From the NCBI GenBank assembly GCA_050949175.1, contig JBMNFG010000010.1:248001-312000 (forward strand): a DNA stretch of 64,000 nucleotides, read 5' to 3'. This document shows, piece by piece, positions 43,211 through 52,151 of this stretch (position 1 is the stretch's first letter; every line of letters starts with the position of its first letter). This DNA comes from UBA4971 sp900019985 (GTDB lineage: Bacteria > Bacillota > SHA-98 > UBA4971). Position numbers and translations under genes: made by a program. Under the pieces are notes generated by a model. That model was given only the letters and a program-made list of their open reading frames with translations. It had not been told where the DNA came from and did not search any database.

Positions 43211-44434
43211 CTAACTGTTCGCATTCTCCCGGCTACCGATAATCCGTATTTTGCCGTTTGAGGTCCTCGCCTTAATGGTCAATCTGTCACTCTTCTCAGA
43301 GAACCCTGACGTCTCAGTAACTACCTCTCCTCTTACATATCCTTTGTCTGTTACTTGATAGGCTACATTCGGAAGATCGATGACGATACGCCCTAAGCCC
43401 GTTTTGGCGTCTATATGATAGCCTACCTGATCAGCATCTGCAACCTGTACCTCTATTGAGCCGTTGGAAGTTGCGAGTTCGTACAGGGAATCTCCTTCTA
43501 TCTTCTTGGGAACGATTCTTATCGGCCCATTTGAAGTCCTGGCACTTAGCCGTTTAGTGACTCCGGTCAAAACAATCCTGCCATTTGAAGTCTCCAGCTC
43601 ACTTATGACTGCATAGGTATTGTCCAGTTCGATTCTGCCGTTTGAAGTCTCTACCTTAACCATCCTGCACTCAAGTTCGCCTACACTGACGTGTCCGTTT
43701 TGCGTTTCAAGATCCATGTCGTACACAAACCTTCTGGGCAGCTTTACGTTTAACGACGCACCTCTCACCGCTGCTCTTGAGTCATGTAGTTTCACTTTAA
43801 GGGAATCATCAGCTACATCGTATTCAAAAACGTCATCCAGCATTGTACTGTCTGCCTCGGAAGGAGTCTCTCTCTCCCTTCCGAGTACAGCGTCTGCGGT
43901 TACAGTCACACGAAAACCCGGTTCATCCCATGGTTCCACATTAATACGTCCGTTCCAAGTAGAAAGCTTCACATCGATCTTCTTGCCGTCTTCCCCCTGA
44001 AAGCTCCCATCAACGACCTTCTCCACATTCGTACTGAGTGACAACACCCAGTCACTTGATCCATTGGTCCGCTTCCTACTCATGACCTCACGCTGAATGC
44101 GCCCCATAAACTGGTCTGTGCTTTTTACTGCGCCCTCCAGCGTGTCCCGGATTCGCTCAACCAATCTCTCGAGGGCAGCCCGGTCCACGACATCAGCAAG
44201 GCCTGAAAGCTTATCTGCCACACCTTTTACTCCTTCTCCACCGGGCTTTTCAGCTGATTCGTGATGGTGGCATTCTCCGGCATTCTTAGCATCGTCTTTG
44301 AAAGACGGCAAAGGTTCTTCCAAATCATACAGTCCCACAGTCTCAACAACTGCTTCTATTAACAACGCAGCCTGATCTGAAGTAATCTTGCCTTCTTCAA
44401 GCATTCCTAAAATCATCATGATTTCTTCCCGCAC
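43211..44434 (-). CDS. DUF4097/YvlB-like beta-repeat protein
   Basis: About 407 residues. The N-terminal ILGMLEEGKITSDQAALLIE is a SHOCT-like helical motif; a HHHE cluster follows, then a helical region, then a beta-solenoid-like part with repeated strands: VETSNGRIELDN, LETSNGRIVLTG, ARTSNGPIRIVP, LATSNGSIEVQV, ARTSNGKIRIIG and the variant LETQNGHVSVGE. This is the DUF4097/LiaX-type layout tied to envelope stress. Start GTG 44434 (VREEIMMILG) is chosen because GGGAGG lies 7 bases upstream. No signal peptide is evident. Confidence 0.85.
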   Translation of the reverse strand: MREEIMMILGMLEEGKITSDQAALLIEAVVETVGLYDLEEPLPSFKDDAKNAGECHHHESAEKPGGEGVKGVADKLSGLADVVDRAALERLVERIRDTLEGAVKSTDQFMGRIQREVMSRKRTNGSSDWVLSLSTNVEKVVDGSFQGEDGKKIDVKLSTWNGRINVEPWDEPGFRVTVTADAVLGRERETPSEADSTMLDDVFEYDVADDSLKVKLHDSRAAVRGASLNVKLPRRFVYDMDLETQNGHVSVGELECRMVKVETSNGRIELDNTYAVISELETSNGRIVLTGVTKRLSARTSNGPIRIVPKKIEGDSLYELATSNGSIEVQVADADQVGYHIDAKTGLGRIVIDLPNVAYQVTDKGYVRGEVVTETSGFSEKSDRLTIKARTSNGKIRIIGSRENANS

Positions 44435-44548
44435 AATACGTCCTCCCTTCAGTCTCTGCCTGACTTCCATCTGCAGCTTGTGGTTTGCTCTCGTCGTTCC
44501 GGTACCTTATTAGAAAAGGCAGAATCAATGGTTGCTTGACCGCCAAAC

Positions 44549-44932
44549 TCACTTCTGCTTTAAAAGCTTTACCGCATCATCAGCTGAAAGCTCGCCTTTA
44601 GACAGGGAATCCAAGATCTCTTTACGCCTGGCTGCAACTTCAGCTTCAGTTTCCCTATCGCTCTCTACAGGATAACCCAGCGCCTGGATTACAGCGTCAA
44701 GGCGCCCTCGGACTGTTGGGTAAGATATGCCCAGCTCCCTCTCGACCTCTTTTATGTTTCCGCGACATCTGATAAACGTTGCTACAAAATCCCTTTGTTC
44801 GTCAGACATCTGACAGAACTTGCACGTTTCAAAGCGCCCACTGATAGACGTGTCGCACCTTGGGCAAGAAAGCTCTGTAACGTCCAGAGATCCGCTGCAT
44901 ACAGGACATCTACCGAGAGCTCTGCGTTTCAC
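44549..44932 (-). CDS. DUF2089 zinc-ribbon regulator
   Basis: 127 residues: CPVCSGSLDVTELSCPRCD and CKFC supply zinc ligands, then a helix-turn-helix-like segment RGNIKEVERELGISYPTVRGRLDAV, and a C-terminal ILDSLSKGELSADDAVKLLK motif shared with the next two genes. A transcription factor role is inferred from the fold. GTG start after AGGAG. It heads the cluster and may control it. Confidence 0.88.
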   Translation of the reverse strand: MKRRALGRCPVCSGSLDVTELSCPRCDTSISGRFETCKFCQMSDEQRDFVATFIRCRGNIKEVERELGISYPTVRGRLDAVIQALGYPVESDRETEAEVAARRKEILDSLSKGELSADDAVKLLKQK

Positions 44933-45039
44933 ACTACCACTCCTTAATATTTTTAAGTCTTATATTAACATCCTTAATGACTTTATTGATATTATAAAAC
45001 CGGCGATAGAATAGTGTCAACAGGTTTCAGCAAGATTTC

Positions 45040-45067
45040 ATATCAGAGGTTGTCGTTGCTCTGATAT
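45040..45067. repeat. 9-bp inverted repeat upstream of the DUF2089 gene
   Basis: ATATCAGAG (45040-45048) / CTCTGATAT (45059-45067), loop 10 bases, in the 230-base gap between uvrC and the DUF2089 gene. No T-run follows on the minus strand, so a terminator for uvrC is doubtful; an operator for the DUF2089 cluster, about 110 bases upstream of its start, is possible. The rest of the gap is AT-rich near the DUF2089 start. Confidence 0.5.
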
Positions 45068-45162
45068 AGTCGAGTGGGGATTACCCGAAGACAGGGCCTG
45101 TTTTCAGTCATCAAGCCGGTGTTCGCTGGTAGGATCTCCATTACTGAGGCACATTAGCATGC

Positions 45163-47061
45163 TTATGATGTGGATGACAGATTATTGGAAGGCATAGCAT
45201 TAGATGGGTTGTCATTGGCATGGTCCGTCAGGGCTTTCTTAAGCTTTTCCGCGAGTTTATAGTTCATTCCGGGCACTTTTGCGATCTCATCAACAGAGGC
45301 AGCACGAACACCTTTCAAAGAGCCGAACGCGGTAAGAAGGGCCTTAAGACGTTTCTTACCGATACCGGGGATCTCTTCAAGCTCTGACAACATAGACCTT
45401 TTCGTCCTCAGCTGCCTGTGATATGAAACAGCAAATCTATGTGCTTCATCACGGATCCGCCTAAGAAGGAGGAGGGCCTTTGAGTCCTCCGGCAAAGCAA
45501 TGGGTTCATCTCGGCCATCAACAAAAATCAATTCATGGGATTCAGCAAGGCTGATAGTGGGGATGTCTTCAGCACCTACCTGGGCTAGTGCTCTAAGTCC
45601 GGCATTGAGCTGGCCTCTGCCCCCGTCAATAATGATAAGATCCGGCACCTGGTTCCGGGTTCCGCCTTGCTCCACAATCCTCCTGTAGCGCCTGGAGATT
45701 ATCTCATGCATCATCCCGTAATCATCTTGACCGTCCACTGTCTTGATCTTAAAGCGCCGGTATGCGGATTTCACAGGCCTCCCTGATTCGAACACTACCA
45801 TCCCGCCTACAGCGTGGGAACCCTGGATAGTTGATATGTCAAATGCCTCAATTCTCCTGGGAAGCCGGGGCAGCTCCAGAACCTCCTTAAGCTCAAGCAA
45901 TGCAGCGTCTTTCACCATCGCGTCTTGCATGGCTTTCAGTTTTTCCTCTTCCAAGCTGAGTCGGGCGTTGTCTGTTGCCATGCTTACAAGCTGCTTTTTG
46001 TCTCCTCTTTTAGGAACACGAATACTTACCTTTCTGCCTTTCTTCTCCCGCAGCCACATACTGATGGCTTCCTCATCATGAGGCTTCATGGGAAGCAAAA
46101 CCTCGTCAGGGATAAAACTTGCCTCAGAATAGTACTGCTTAATGAAAGCTGTTAGAATCTCAGAGTCAGATACTTCTGCCGTATCACTGATGAAAAAGCG
46201 TTCCCTCCCCATCAGTTTCCCGGAGCGCACGAAAAACACCAGGGCACATGCGTCTCCCTCGTCGCGAAAGTAGCCTATAACATCAATATCACTGCTTGAT
46301 GCAAGGACTACCTTTTGCCGTTCAGCCACACGCTCTATGGCTCTCACGGCATCCCTGATAGATGCCGCCCTTTCAAAATCCAATGCGTCTGATGCTGCTT
46401 GCATCTCTTCTTTTAGAGAACGTACCACCTCATCTTGATGGCCTTCGAGAAAGAGAATGATCCGGTTAACCAGCTGCATGTACGCTTCCTTCGATATCCT
46501 GCCTGAACAGGGCGAAAGACATTGCTTTATGTGATAGTTGAGACACGGACGCATTTTGCGCGGCTTGGTCTCAGATATCTCCCTCGAACAGCTGCGAATG
46601 GCAAACAGACGCCTCAAGAACCGAAGGGTCTCACGCATTGCACCTACATCTGTGTACGGCCCGAAGTACCTGCTGCCGTCCGGTTCTACTCTCCTCGTCA
46701 CGATCACCCTGGGAAAGTCCTCTGCAAGGGTGATCTTGATAAAAGGGTAGGTTTTGTCGTCTCTCAATCGCACATTAAACCCGGGACGGTGCTTCTTTAT
46801 AAGGTTGTTCTCAAGGATTAACGCCTCAACCTCAGAGTCCGTCACAATATACTCGAAATCGGCAATACGGTCTATTAGCACCTGAATCCTCTTGGATAAT
46901 CCTGCAGACGACTGAAAATAGGAACGAACCCTGTTTCTCAGGGATGAAGCTTTTCCTACATAGATCACCCGACCTGATGAGTCTTTCATTACATAGACTC
47001 CGGGCCGGTCAGGTAGTCCTTTTACTCTTTCTATGAGATTCGCCTTTAGGTCAGAGCCCAT
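45163..47061 (-). CDS. uvrC: UvrC, excinuclease ABC subunit C
   Basis: UvrC makes both incisions in nucleotide excision repair. GIY-YIG domain at the N-terminus (RPGVYVMKDSSGRVIYVGKA), a UvrB-binding UVR motif (EEMQAASDALDFERAASIRD), the RNase H-like nuclease with DISTIQGSHAVGGMVVF and IIDGGRGQLNAG, and a C-terminal helix-hairpin-helix (EEIPGIGKKRLKALLTAFGS). 632 residues. Its ATG shares one base with the uvrA TAA. Confidence 0.97.
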   Translation of the reverse strand: MGSDLKANLIERVKGLPDRPGVYVMKDSSGRVIYVGKASSLRNRVRSYFQSSAGLSKRIQVLIDRIADFEYIVTDSEVEALILENNLIKKHRPGFNVRLRDDKTYPFIKITLAEDFPRVIVTRRVEPDGSRYFGPYTDVGAMRETLRFLRRLFAIRSCSREISETKPRKMRPCLNYHIKQCLSPCSGRISKEAYMQLVNRIILFLEGHQDEVVRSLKEEMQAASDALDFERAASIRDAVRAIERVAERQKVVLASSSDIDVIGYFRDEGDACALVFFVRSGKLMGRERFFISDTAEVSDSEILTAFIKQYYSEASFIPDEVLLPMKPHDEEAISMWLREKKGRKVSIRVPKRGDKKQLVSMATDNARLSLEEEKLKAMQDAMVKDAALLELKEVLELPRLPRRIEAFDISTIQGSHAVGGMVVFESGRPVKSAYRRFKIKTVDGQDDYGMMHEIISRRYRRIVEQGGTRNQVPDLIIIDGGRGQLNAGLRALAQVGAEDIPTISLAESHELIFVDGRDEPIALPEDSKALLLLRRIRDEAHRFAVSYHRQLRTKRSMLSELEEIPGIGKKRLKALLTAFGSLKGVRAASVDEIAKVPGMNYKLAEKLKKALTDHANDNPSNAMPSNNLSSTS

Positions 47062-49889
47062 TAATACAGCACCTTTCTGAGAAACTGTCCTGTGTAGGAA
47101 GCATCTACCTGTGCTACTTCCTCAGGGGTTCCGCATGCGACAATCCTTCCGCCCCTTTCACCGCCTTCAGGCCCTAAGTCAATGATGTAATCGGCAGTCT
47201 TTATAACGTCCAGGTTGTGCTCAATGACAAGGACGGTATCGCCATCATCTACCAGGCGTCCGAGAACATCCAGCAGCTTGTGAATGTCTGCAAAATGCAG
47301 CCCGGTGGTAGGCTCGTCCAGGATATACAGGGTCCTCCCGTTGCTGCGCCTGCTAAGCTCTGTGGCAAGCTTCACCCTTTGTGCTTCCCCACCTGACAAT
47401 GTTGTAGCAGGTTGTCCCAGTTTGATATATCCAAGCCCAACATCATAAAGGGTTTCCAGCTTCCGCCTTATTCGAGGGATATTCCGGAAAAACTCAAGGG
47501 CTTCATCTACCCTCATGTCCAGGACATCAGCTATAGTTTTCCCTTTGTACTTGACCTCCAATGTTTCTCTGTTGTAGCGTTTCCCCCTGCATACCTCGCA
47601 AGGAACGTAAACGTCAGGGAGGAAGTGCATTTCAATCTTTATGATTCCGTCACCGCGGCATGCTTCGCACCTTCCGCCTTTCACATTGAAGCTGAATCTG
47701 CCCGGACGGTACCCTCTGGCTCTGGCCTCCGGGGTAAGGGCAAAGGTTTGCCTGATAAAGTCAAAAGTGCCTGTGTATGTCGCCGGGTTCGATCTTGGAG
47801 TCCGGCCAATCGGAGATTGGTCAACATTGATAACACGGTCCAGATGCTCGATGCCAACCAAGCCATCATGGGCTCCGGGTTTGTCTCCTGCCCTGTTCAA
47901 CTCATGCGCCAGCCTCTTGTAAAGGATCTCATTTATCAATGTGCTCTTGCCTGAACCTGAAACACCGGTTACACAAACGAACAGGCCAAGGGGGATCTCC
48001 ACATCGATTCCTTTTAAATTATGCTCCCTTGCCCCTCTTATCAAGAGAGACTTTCCGTTACCGGTGCGACGCTGAACCGGAACAGGGATCTTTTCTTTTC
48101 CTGATAGGTAGCGCCCGGTGACAGAATCTTTACAGGACATTATCTCTTCAACAGTTCCGGATGCAACTACATAGCCGCCTTCAGCACCTGCTCCCGGACC
48201 TACATCGATTATGTGATCAGCGGATCTTATCGTCTCTTCGTCATGTTCAACAACAATGACTGTATTTCCTAAGTCACGAAGGCTTTTCAACGTGCTTATC
48301 AAGCGGTTGTTATCTCGCTGGTGAAGCCCGATACTGGGTTCATCAAGTATATACAAAACCCCGACAAGGCTTGACCCAATCTGTGTCGCCAGCCTGATTC
48401 TTTGTGCTTCTCCCCCTGCCAGAGTACCGGCGGATCTATCAAGGGTAAGATAATCCAATCCGACGTTGACGAGGAACCCTAAACGCTCGCGGATTTCCTT
48501 CAAAATCTGCGCTGCAATAGCGCGCTCTCGCTCTGTTAATTGCAGGTTGTGGAAGAAGTCGCGTGCATCCTTACATGATAACGCGGTAATCTCCATTATT
48601 GACTTGCCGCCTACGGTCACAGCGAGGCTCTCCGGCCTAAGCCTGGCACCTTTACAGGAAGGGCAAGTCCTCGTTGTTATGAAGTCTTCTATTTCATCCC
48701 GTACTCCTTGCGTTCTGACCTCATTGTACTTCCGCTCAAGGTAAGGGATTAATCCATCGTAGCCTGCTTCGCGCAAAACCCAATCACCGGCAAAGTTGTG
48801 GTACCCGAACTTAAACCTTTCATTTCCCACGCCGTAAAGCAAGATGTCAAGGTGTTCCGGAGGCAGGCTTCTAACAGGCACATTTATGTCTATTCCAAAG
48901 CGTTCGCACACCTTCACAACTCTGTTTGCAAAGAAATCACTGCGCGTCCCGTCAAAAGATCTACGCCATGGTATCAGCGCACCTTCCATAATGCTTTTAT
49001 CCAAATCCAAAACAAGTTCAGGATCGATCTCTTCTTTGCTTCCCAATCCGGCGCACTCGGGGCATGCTCCATAGGGGCTGTTAAACGAAAACATCCTTGG
49101 AGTCAGCTCTTCAAAACTGATTCCGCACTCAGGACACGCGAACCTCTCGCTGAAGACAAGGTCCTCCTTGTCCACCACATTGATGACGACAATCCCGGAA
49201 CTGTGACGCATAGCCAACTCTATCGAGTCAGCCAGGCGCTGCTCTATCCCGTCGCGGATTGCCAGCCTATCAACGACGATTTCGACAGTATGCATTTTAT
49301 ACCGATCCAGCTGGATATCTTCGTCAACACGAAAGACTTCTCCGTTTACTCTGACCCTGGTGAACCCTTCTTTTCTGATATCATCAAGGACCTTCTTGTG
49401 TTCACCTTTCTTGCCCCGTATTACAGGCGCCAGCACCTGTACCCTGGTGCCTTTCTCAAGTGACATCACCTGGTCCACAATCTGCTGGACAGTCTGCTGA
49501 GTAATAGGTAGCCCGCATTTCGGACAATGGGGTTTGCCTATCCTTGCAAACAAAAGCCTTAAATAGTCGTATATCTCAGTTACCGTGCCTACGGTAGATC
49601 TGGGGTTTTTACTGCCGCTCTTCTGATCAATGGCAATAGCGGGCGATAGGCCTTCGATGTAATCTACATCCGGTTTATCCATCTGGCCCAGGAACTGTCT
49701 GGCGTAAGCAGAGAGGGATTCAACGTAACGCCTTTGCCCTTCCGCATAAATTGTGTCAAATGCCAAAGAGGACTTTCCGGAACCGCTTATTCCGGTAATA
49801 ACAACAAGCTTGTCCCTGGGTATTTTGACGTCTATGTTTTTCAGGTTGTGTTGTCTGGCTCCTTTTATTACTATGAAGTCTTTACTCAC
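47061..49889 (-). CDS. uvrA: UvrA, excinuclease ABC subunit A
   Basis: UvrA is the damage-sensing ABC ATPase. First Walker A GISGSGKSSLAFD near residue 20-35, second GVSGSGKSTLINE; zinc modules CPKCGLP, CPECGISF..CPECAGLG and CEACRGDG..CEVCRGKR; ABC signatures LAGGEAQRIRLATQIG and LSGGEAQRVKLATELS. GTG 49889 (VSKDFIVIKGARQHN) follows GGAGGAGACA and is preferred over the frame open to 49922. About 942 residues. Confidence 0.97.
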   Translation of the reverse strand: MSKDFIVIKGARQHNLKNIDVKIPRDKLVVITGISGSGKSSLAFDTIYAEGQRRYVESLSAYARQFLGQMDKPDVDYIEGLSPAIAIDQKSGSKNPRSTVGTVTEIYDYLRLLFARIGKPHCPKCGLPITQQTVQQIVDQVMSLEKGTRVQVLAPVIRGKKGEHKKVLDDIRKEGFTRVRVNGEVFRVDEDIQLDRYKMHTVEIVVDRLAIRDGIEQRLADSIELAMRHSSGIVVINVVDKEDLVFSERFACPECGISFEELTPRMFSFNSPYGACPECAGLGSKEEIDPELVLDLDKSIMEGALIPWRRSFDGTRSDFFANRVVKVCERFGIDINVPVRSLPPEHLDILLYGVGNERFKFGYHNFAGDWVLREAGYDGLIPYLERKYNEVRTQGVRDEIEDFITTRTCPSCKGARLRPESLAVTVGGKSIMEITALSCKDARDFFHNLQLTERERAIAAQILKEIRERLGFLVNVGLDYLTLDRSAGTLAGGEAQRIRLATQIGSSLVGVLYILDEPSIGLHQRDNNRLISTLKSLRDLGNTVIVVEHDEETIRSADHIIDVGPGAGAEGGYVVASGTVEEIMSCKDSVTGRYLSGKEKIPVPVQRRTGNGKSLLIRGAREHNLKGIDVEIPLGLFVCVTGVSGSGKSTLINEILYKRLAHELNRAGDKPGAHDGLVGIEHLDRVINVDQSPIGRTPRSNPATYTGTFDFIRQTFALTPEARARGYRPGRFSFNVKGGRCEACRGDGIIKIEMHFLPDVYVPCEVCRGKRYNRETLEVKYKGKTIADVLDMRVDEALEFFRNIPRIRRKLETLYDVGLGYIKLGQPATTLSGGEAQRVKLATELSRRSNGRTLYILDEPTTGLHFADIHKLLDVLGRLVDDGDTVLVIEHNLDVIKTADYIIDLGPEGGERGGRIVACGTPEEVAQVDASYTGQFLRKVLY

Positions 49890-49911
49890 TGTCTCTCCTC
49901 CGAAAATCTCT

Positions 49912-51885
49912 TCACTTAGCAAACCGCTTGCGGAGGGCTCTTATCCTGTCGCGGAGTTCTGCAGCGCGCTCAAACTCCAAAGCCCGAGCTGCTTTATACA
50001 TCTCATCTTCCAAAGTCCGTATCAGCTTTGCAGTCTCTTTGTGGGATAACGGAGTCTCCTCCAATCCGTAGACCGGCTCATCTTCAGCGGTTTTCAGCAT
50101 CTCTGTTATGTCATGAATCGCCTTTTTCACTGATTGAGGCGTAATGCCGTGTCGTTTATTATAATCCGTCTGAATGGCGCGACGCCGGTTAGTCTCATCA
50201 ATAGCCCTTTGCATAGACTGGGTGATGCTGTCACCGTACATTATCACCTTGCCGTTAACATTTCGAGCAGCACGGCCGATAGTCTGGATAAGGGATGTCT
50301 CTGAACGCAAGAAACCTTCCTTGTCCGCATCAAGAATAGCTACAAGAGACACCTCCGGGAGGTCCAAGCCTTCTCTGAGAAGGTTGATTCCTACTAATAC
50401 ATCGAATTCTCCCAGCCTCAAGTCTCTGAGAATCTCCACCCTGTCAAGGGTCTCTATCTCAGAATGCAAGTACCTGGCCCGAACCCCTGCTTCCACCAGG
50501 TAATTAGTGAGGTCTTCCGCCATTTTCTTGGTGAGTGTAGTCACCAGGACCCTCTCATCGGCTTTCACCCGATCATTGATTTCAGCCAAAAGGTCATCAA
50601 TCTGGTTTTTAGTAGGACGGACTTCTACTTCAGGGTCGACAAGCCCGGTAGGCCTGATAATCTGTTCAACCACTTGCTGACTGACAGAAAGCTCATATCG
50701 CCCTGGAGTGGCTGAAGCAAAGATTACCTGGTTTACACGGTGGATAAACTCATCGAATGTCAGAGGCCTGTTATCGAAAGCCGAAGGTAATCTGAACCCA
50801 TATTCAACAAGGCTTTCCTTTCTAGACCTGTCCCCTGCATGCATAGCATGTAACTGGGGAATCGTCACGTGAGATTCGTCAATGATTATCAAAAAGTCAG
50901 GCGGAAAATAATCCAGAAGCGTAGCAGGAGGATCGCCGGGTTGCCTTCCTGTCAAGTGGCGCGCATAGTTTTCAATCCCCTGACAGTACCCGACTTCCCG
51001 AAGCATCTCCAAATCATACCTGGTCCTTTGCTCAAGACGCTGAGCTTCCAACAACTTTCCCCTGCCACGCAGAAAGGCCAGCCTCTCTTCGAGTTCCTCC
51101 TCTATACCGGCAATAGCCCGCTTCATTCTCTCTTCATTTGTAATGAAGTGAGTTGCAGGAAAGATCGTTACCGACTTTTGTTCCTCCAGTATTTCACCGG
51201 TGACTGCGTCCAAGAGCAAGATACGGTCGATTTCATCGCCAAAAAACTCAACTCGAATCACGTTTTCCTCATATGCAGGGATTATCTCAACAGCGTCTCC
51301 ACGGACTCTAAACGTCCCCCTGGTAAACCCGATGTCATTACGCACATACTGGATCCTCACAAGATCCCTGAGGATCTTATCTCTGTCAGTCTCCTCCCCA
51401 AGCTTCAGAGAGACTGTCATATCCCTGTAGTCTTCAGGAGAACCGAGACCGTATATACAGGACACGCTTGCCACTATCAAAACATCTCTTCGTTCCAGCA
51501 AGGCGCTTGTAGCCCTATGACGTAGCCTGTCAATCTCATCGTTGATAGATGCATCTTTCTCGATGTAAGTGTCAGTTTGCGGCACATACGCTTCAGGCTG
51601 GTAGTAATCGTAGTAGCTAACGAAATACTCTACAGCGTTGTCCGGAAACAATGCCCGAAACTCACTGCACAGCTGCGCTGCCAATGTCTTGTTATGAGCA
51701 ATGACAAGGGTGGGCTTTTGCACCTCCTGGATTACCAATGCATCTGTAAAGGTTTTTCCGGTCCCTGTAGCACCAAGCAAAGTCTGAAACCTGTGTCCCG
51801 CCAGGATGCCTTCTTTAAGCTTACGAGCAGCTTCAGCTTGGTCTCCTTTTGGCGTCAAATCAGTTCGCAGCTTGAATTCGTTCAA
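49912..51885 (-). CDS. uvrB: UvrB, excinuclease ABC subunit B
   Basis: UvrB is the helicase-like subunit that verifies damage. Walker A GATGTGKT near residue 40, beta-hairpin YYDYYQPEAYVPQTDTYIEK, DESHV box, motif VI region QTIGRAARN, and C-terminal UVR domain (ALEFERAAELRDRIRALR). TTG start with GGAGG 8 bases upstream; 657 residues. First gene of uvrB-uvrA-uvrC behind a LexA-box promoter. Confidence 0.97.
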   Translation of the reverse strand: MNEFKLRTDLTPKGDQAEAARKLKEGILAGHRFQTLLGATGTGKTFTDALVIQEVQKPTLVIAHNKTLAAQLCSEFRALFPDNAVEYFVSYYDYYQPEAYVPQTDTYIEKDASINDEIDRLRHRATSALLERRDVLIVASVSCIYGLGSPEDYRDMTVSLKLGEETDRDKILRDLVRIQYVRNDIGFTRGTFRVRGDAVEIIPAYEENVIRVEFFGDEIDRILLLDAVTGEILEEQKSVTIFPATHFITNEERMKRAIAGIEEELEERLAFLRGRGKLLEAQRLEQRTRYDLEMLREVGYCQGIENYARHLTGRQPGDPPATLLDYFPPDFLIIIDESHVTIPQLHAMHAGDRSRKESLVEYGFRLPSAFDNRPLTFDEFIHRVNQVIFASATPGRYELSVSQQVVEQIIRPTGLVDPEVEVRPTKNQIDDLLAEINDRVKADERVLVTTLTKKMAEDLTNYLVEAGVRARYLHSEIETLDRVEILRDLRLGEFDVLVGINLLREGLDLPEVSLVAILDADKEGFLRSETSLIQTIGRAARNVNGKVIMYGDSITQSMQRAIDETNRRRAIQTDYNKRHGITPQSVKKAIHDITEMLKTAEDEPVYGLEETPLSHKETAKLIRTLEDEMYKAARALEFERAAELRDRIRALRKRFAK

Positions 51886-51931
51886 CCTTTAAGCCTCCTA
51901 CGTGAATACCGAAGAAAGAGCTACCGTGATA

Positions 51932-51960
51932 ATTCTAGAACACCCCTTGCATTACTGCAA
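51932..51960 (-). promoter_or_regulatory. Promoter of uvrB-uvrA-uvrC
   Basis: Minus strand TTGCAG (51955-51960), 17-base spacer, TAGAAT (51932-51937), about 46 bases before the uvrB TTG. Confidence 0.65.
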
Positions 51961-51975
51961 TATACCCGAAAACCA

Positions 51976-51989
51976 CGAACATACATTCG
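51976..51989. promoter_or_regulatory. LexA (DinR) SOS box upstream of uvrB
   Basis: CGAACATACATTCG matches the Gram-positive SOS consensus (CGAACATATGTTCG) at 12 of 14 positions. It ends 15 bases upstream of the -35 box of the uvrB promoter. Repression from just upstream, rather than over the promoter, is a little unusual. Confidence 0.7.
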
Positions 51990-52151
51990 GCACTGATGCC
52001 GTATATCCTCCTTCTCTTTCTTGGCAAAATACCGGTTACACTTTGGCAACTACTGGGGATTACCTGTTAGAGCTCTGTTAGCCGAGATCGACGAAATTTG
52101 GGCGGCTTTGACATGCAGGGCATAAGTGAGGACACAATGTAACAACCTTCC

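Noticed and set aside
48798..49463. 221-codon plus-strand frame opposite uvrA
   Set aside because: Antisense shadow of a strongly conserved gene.
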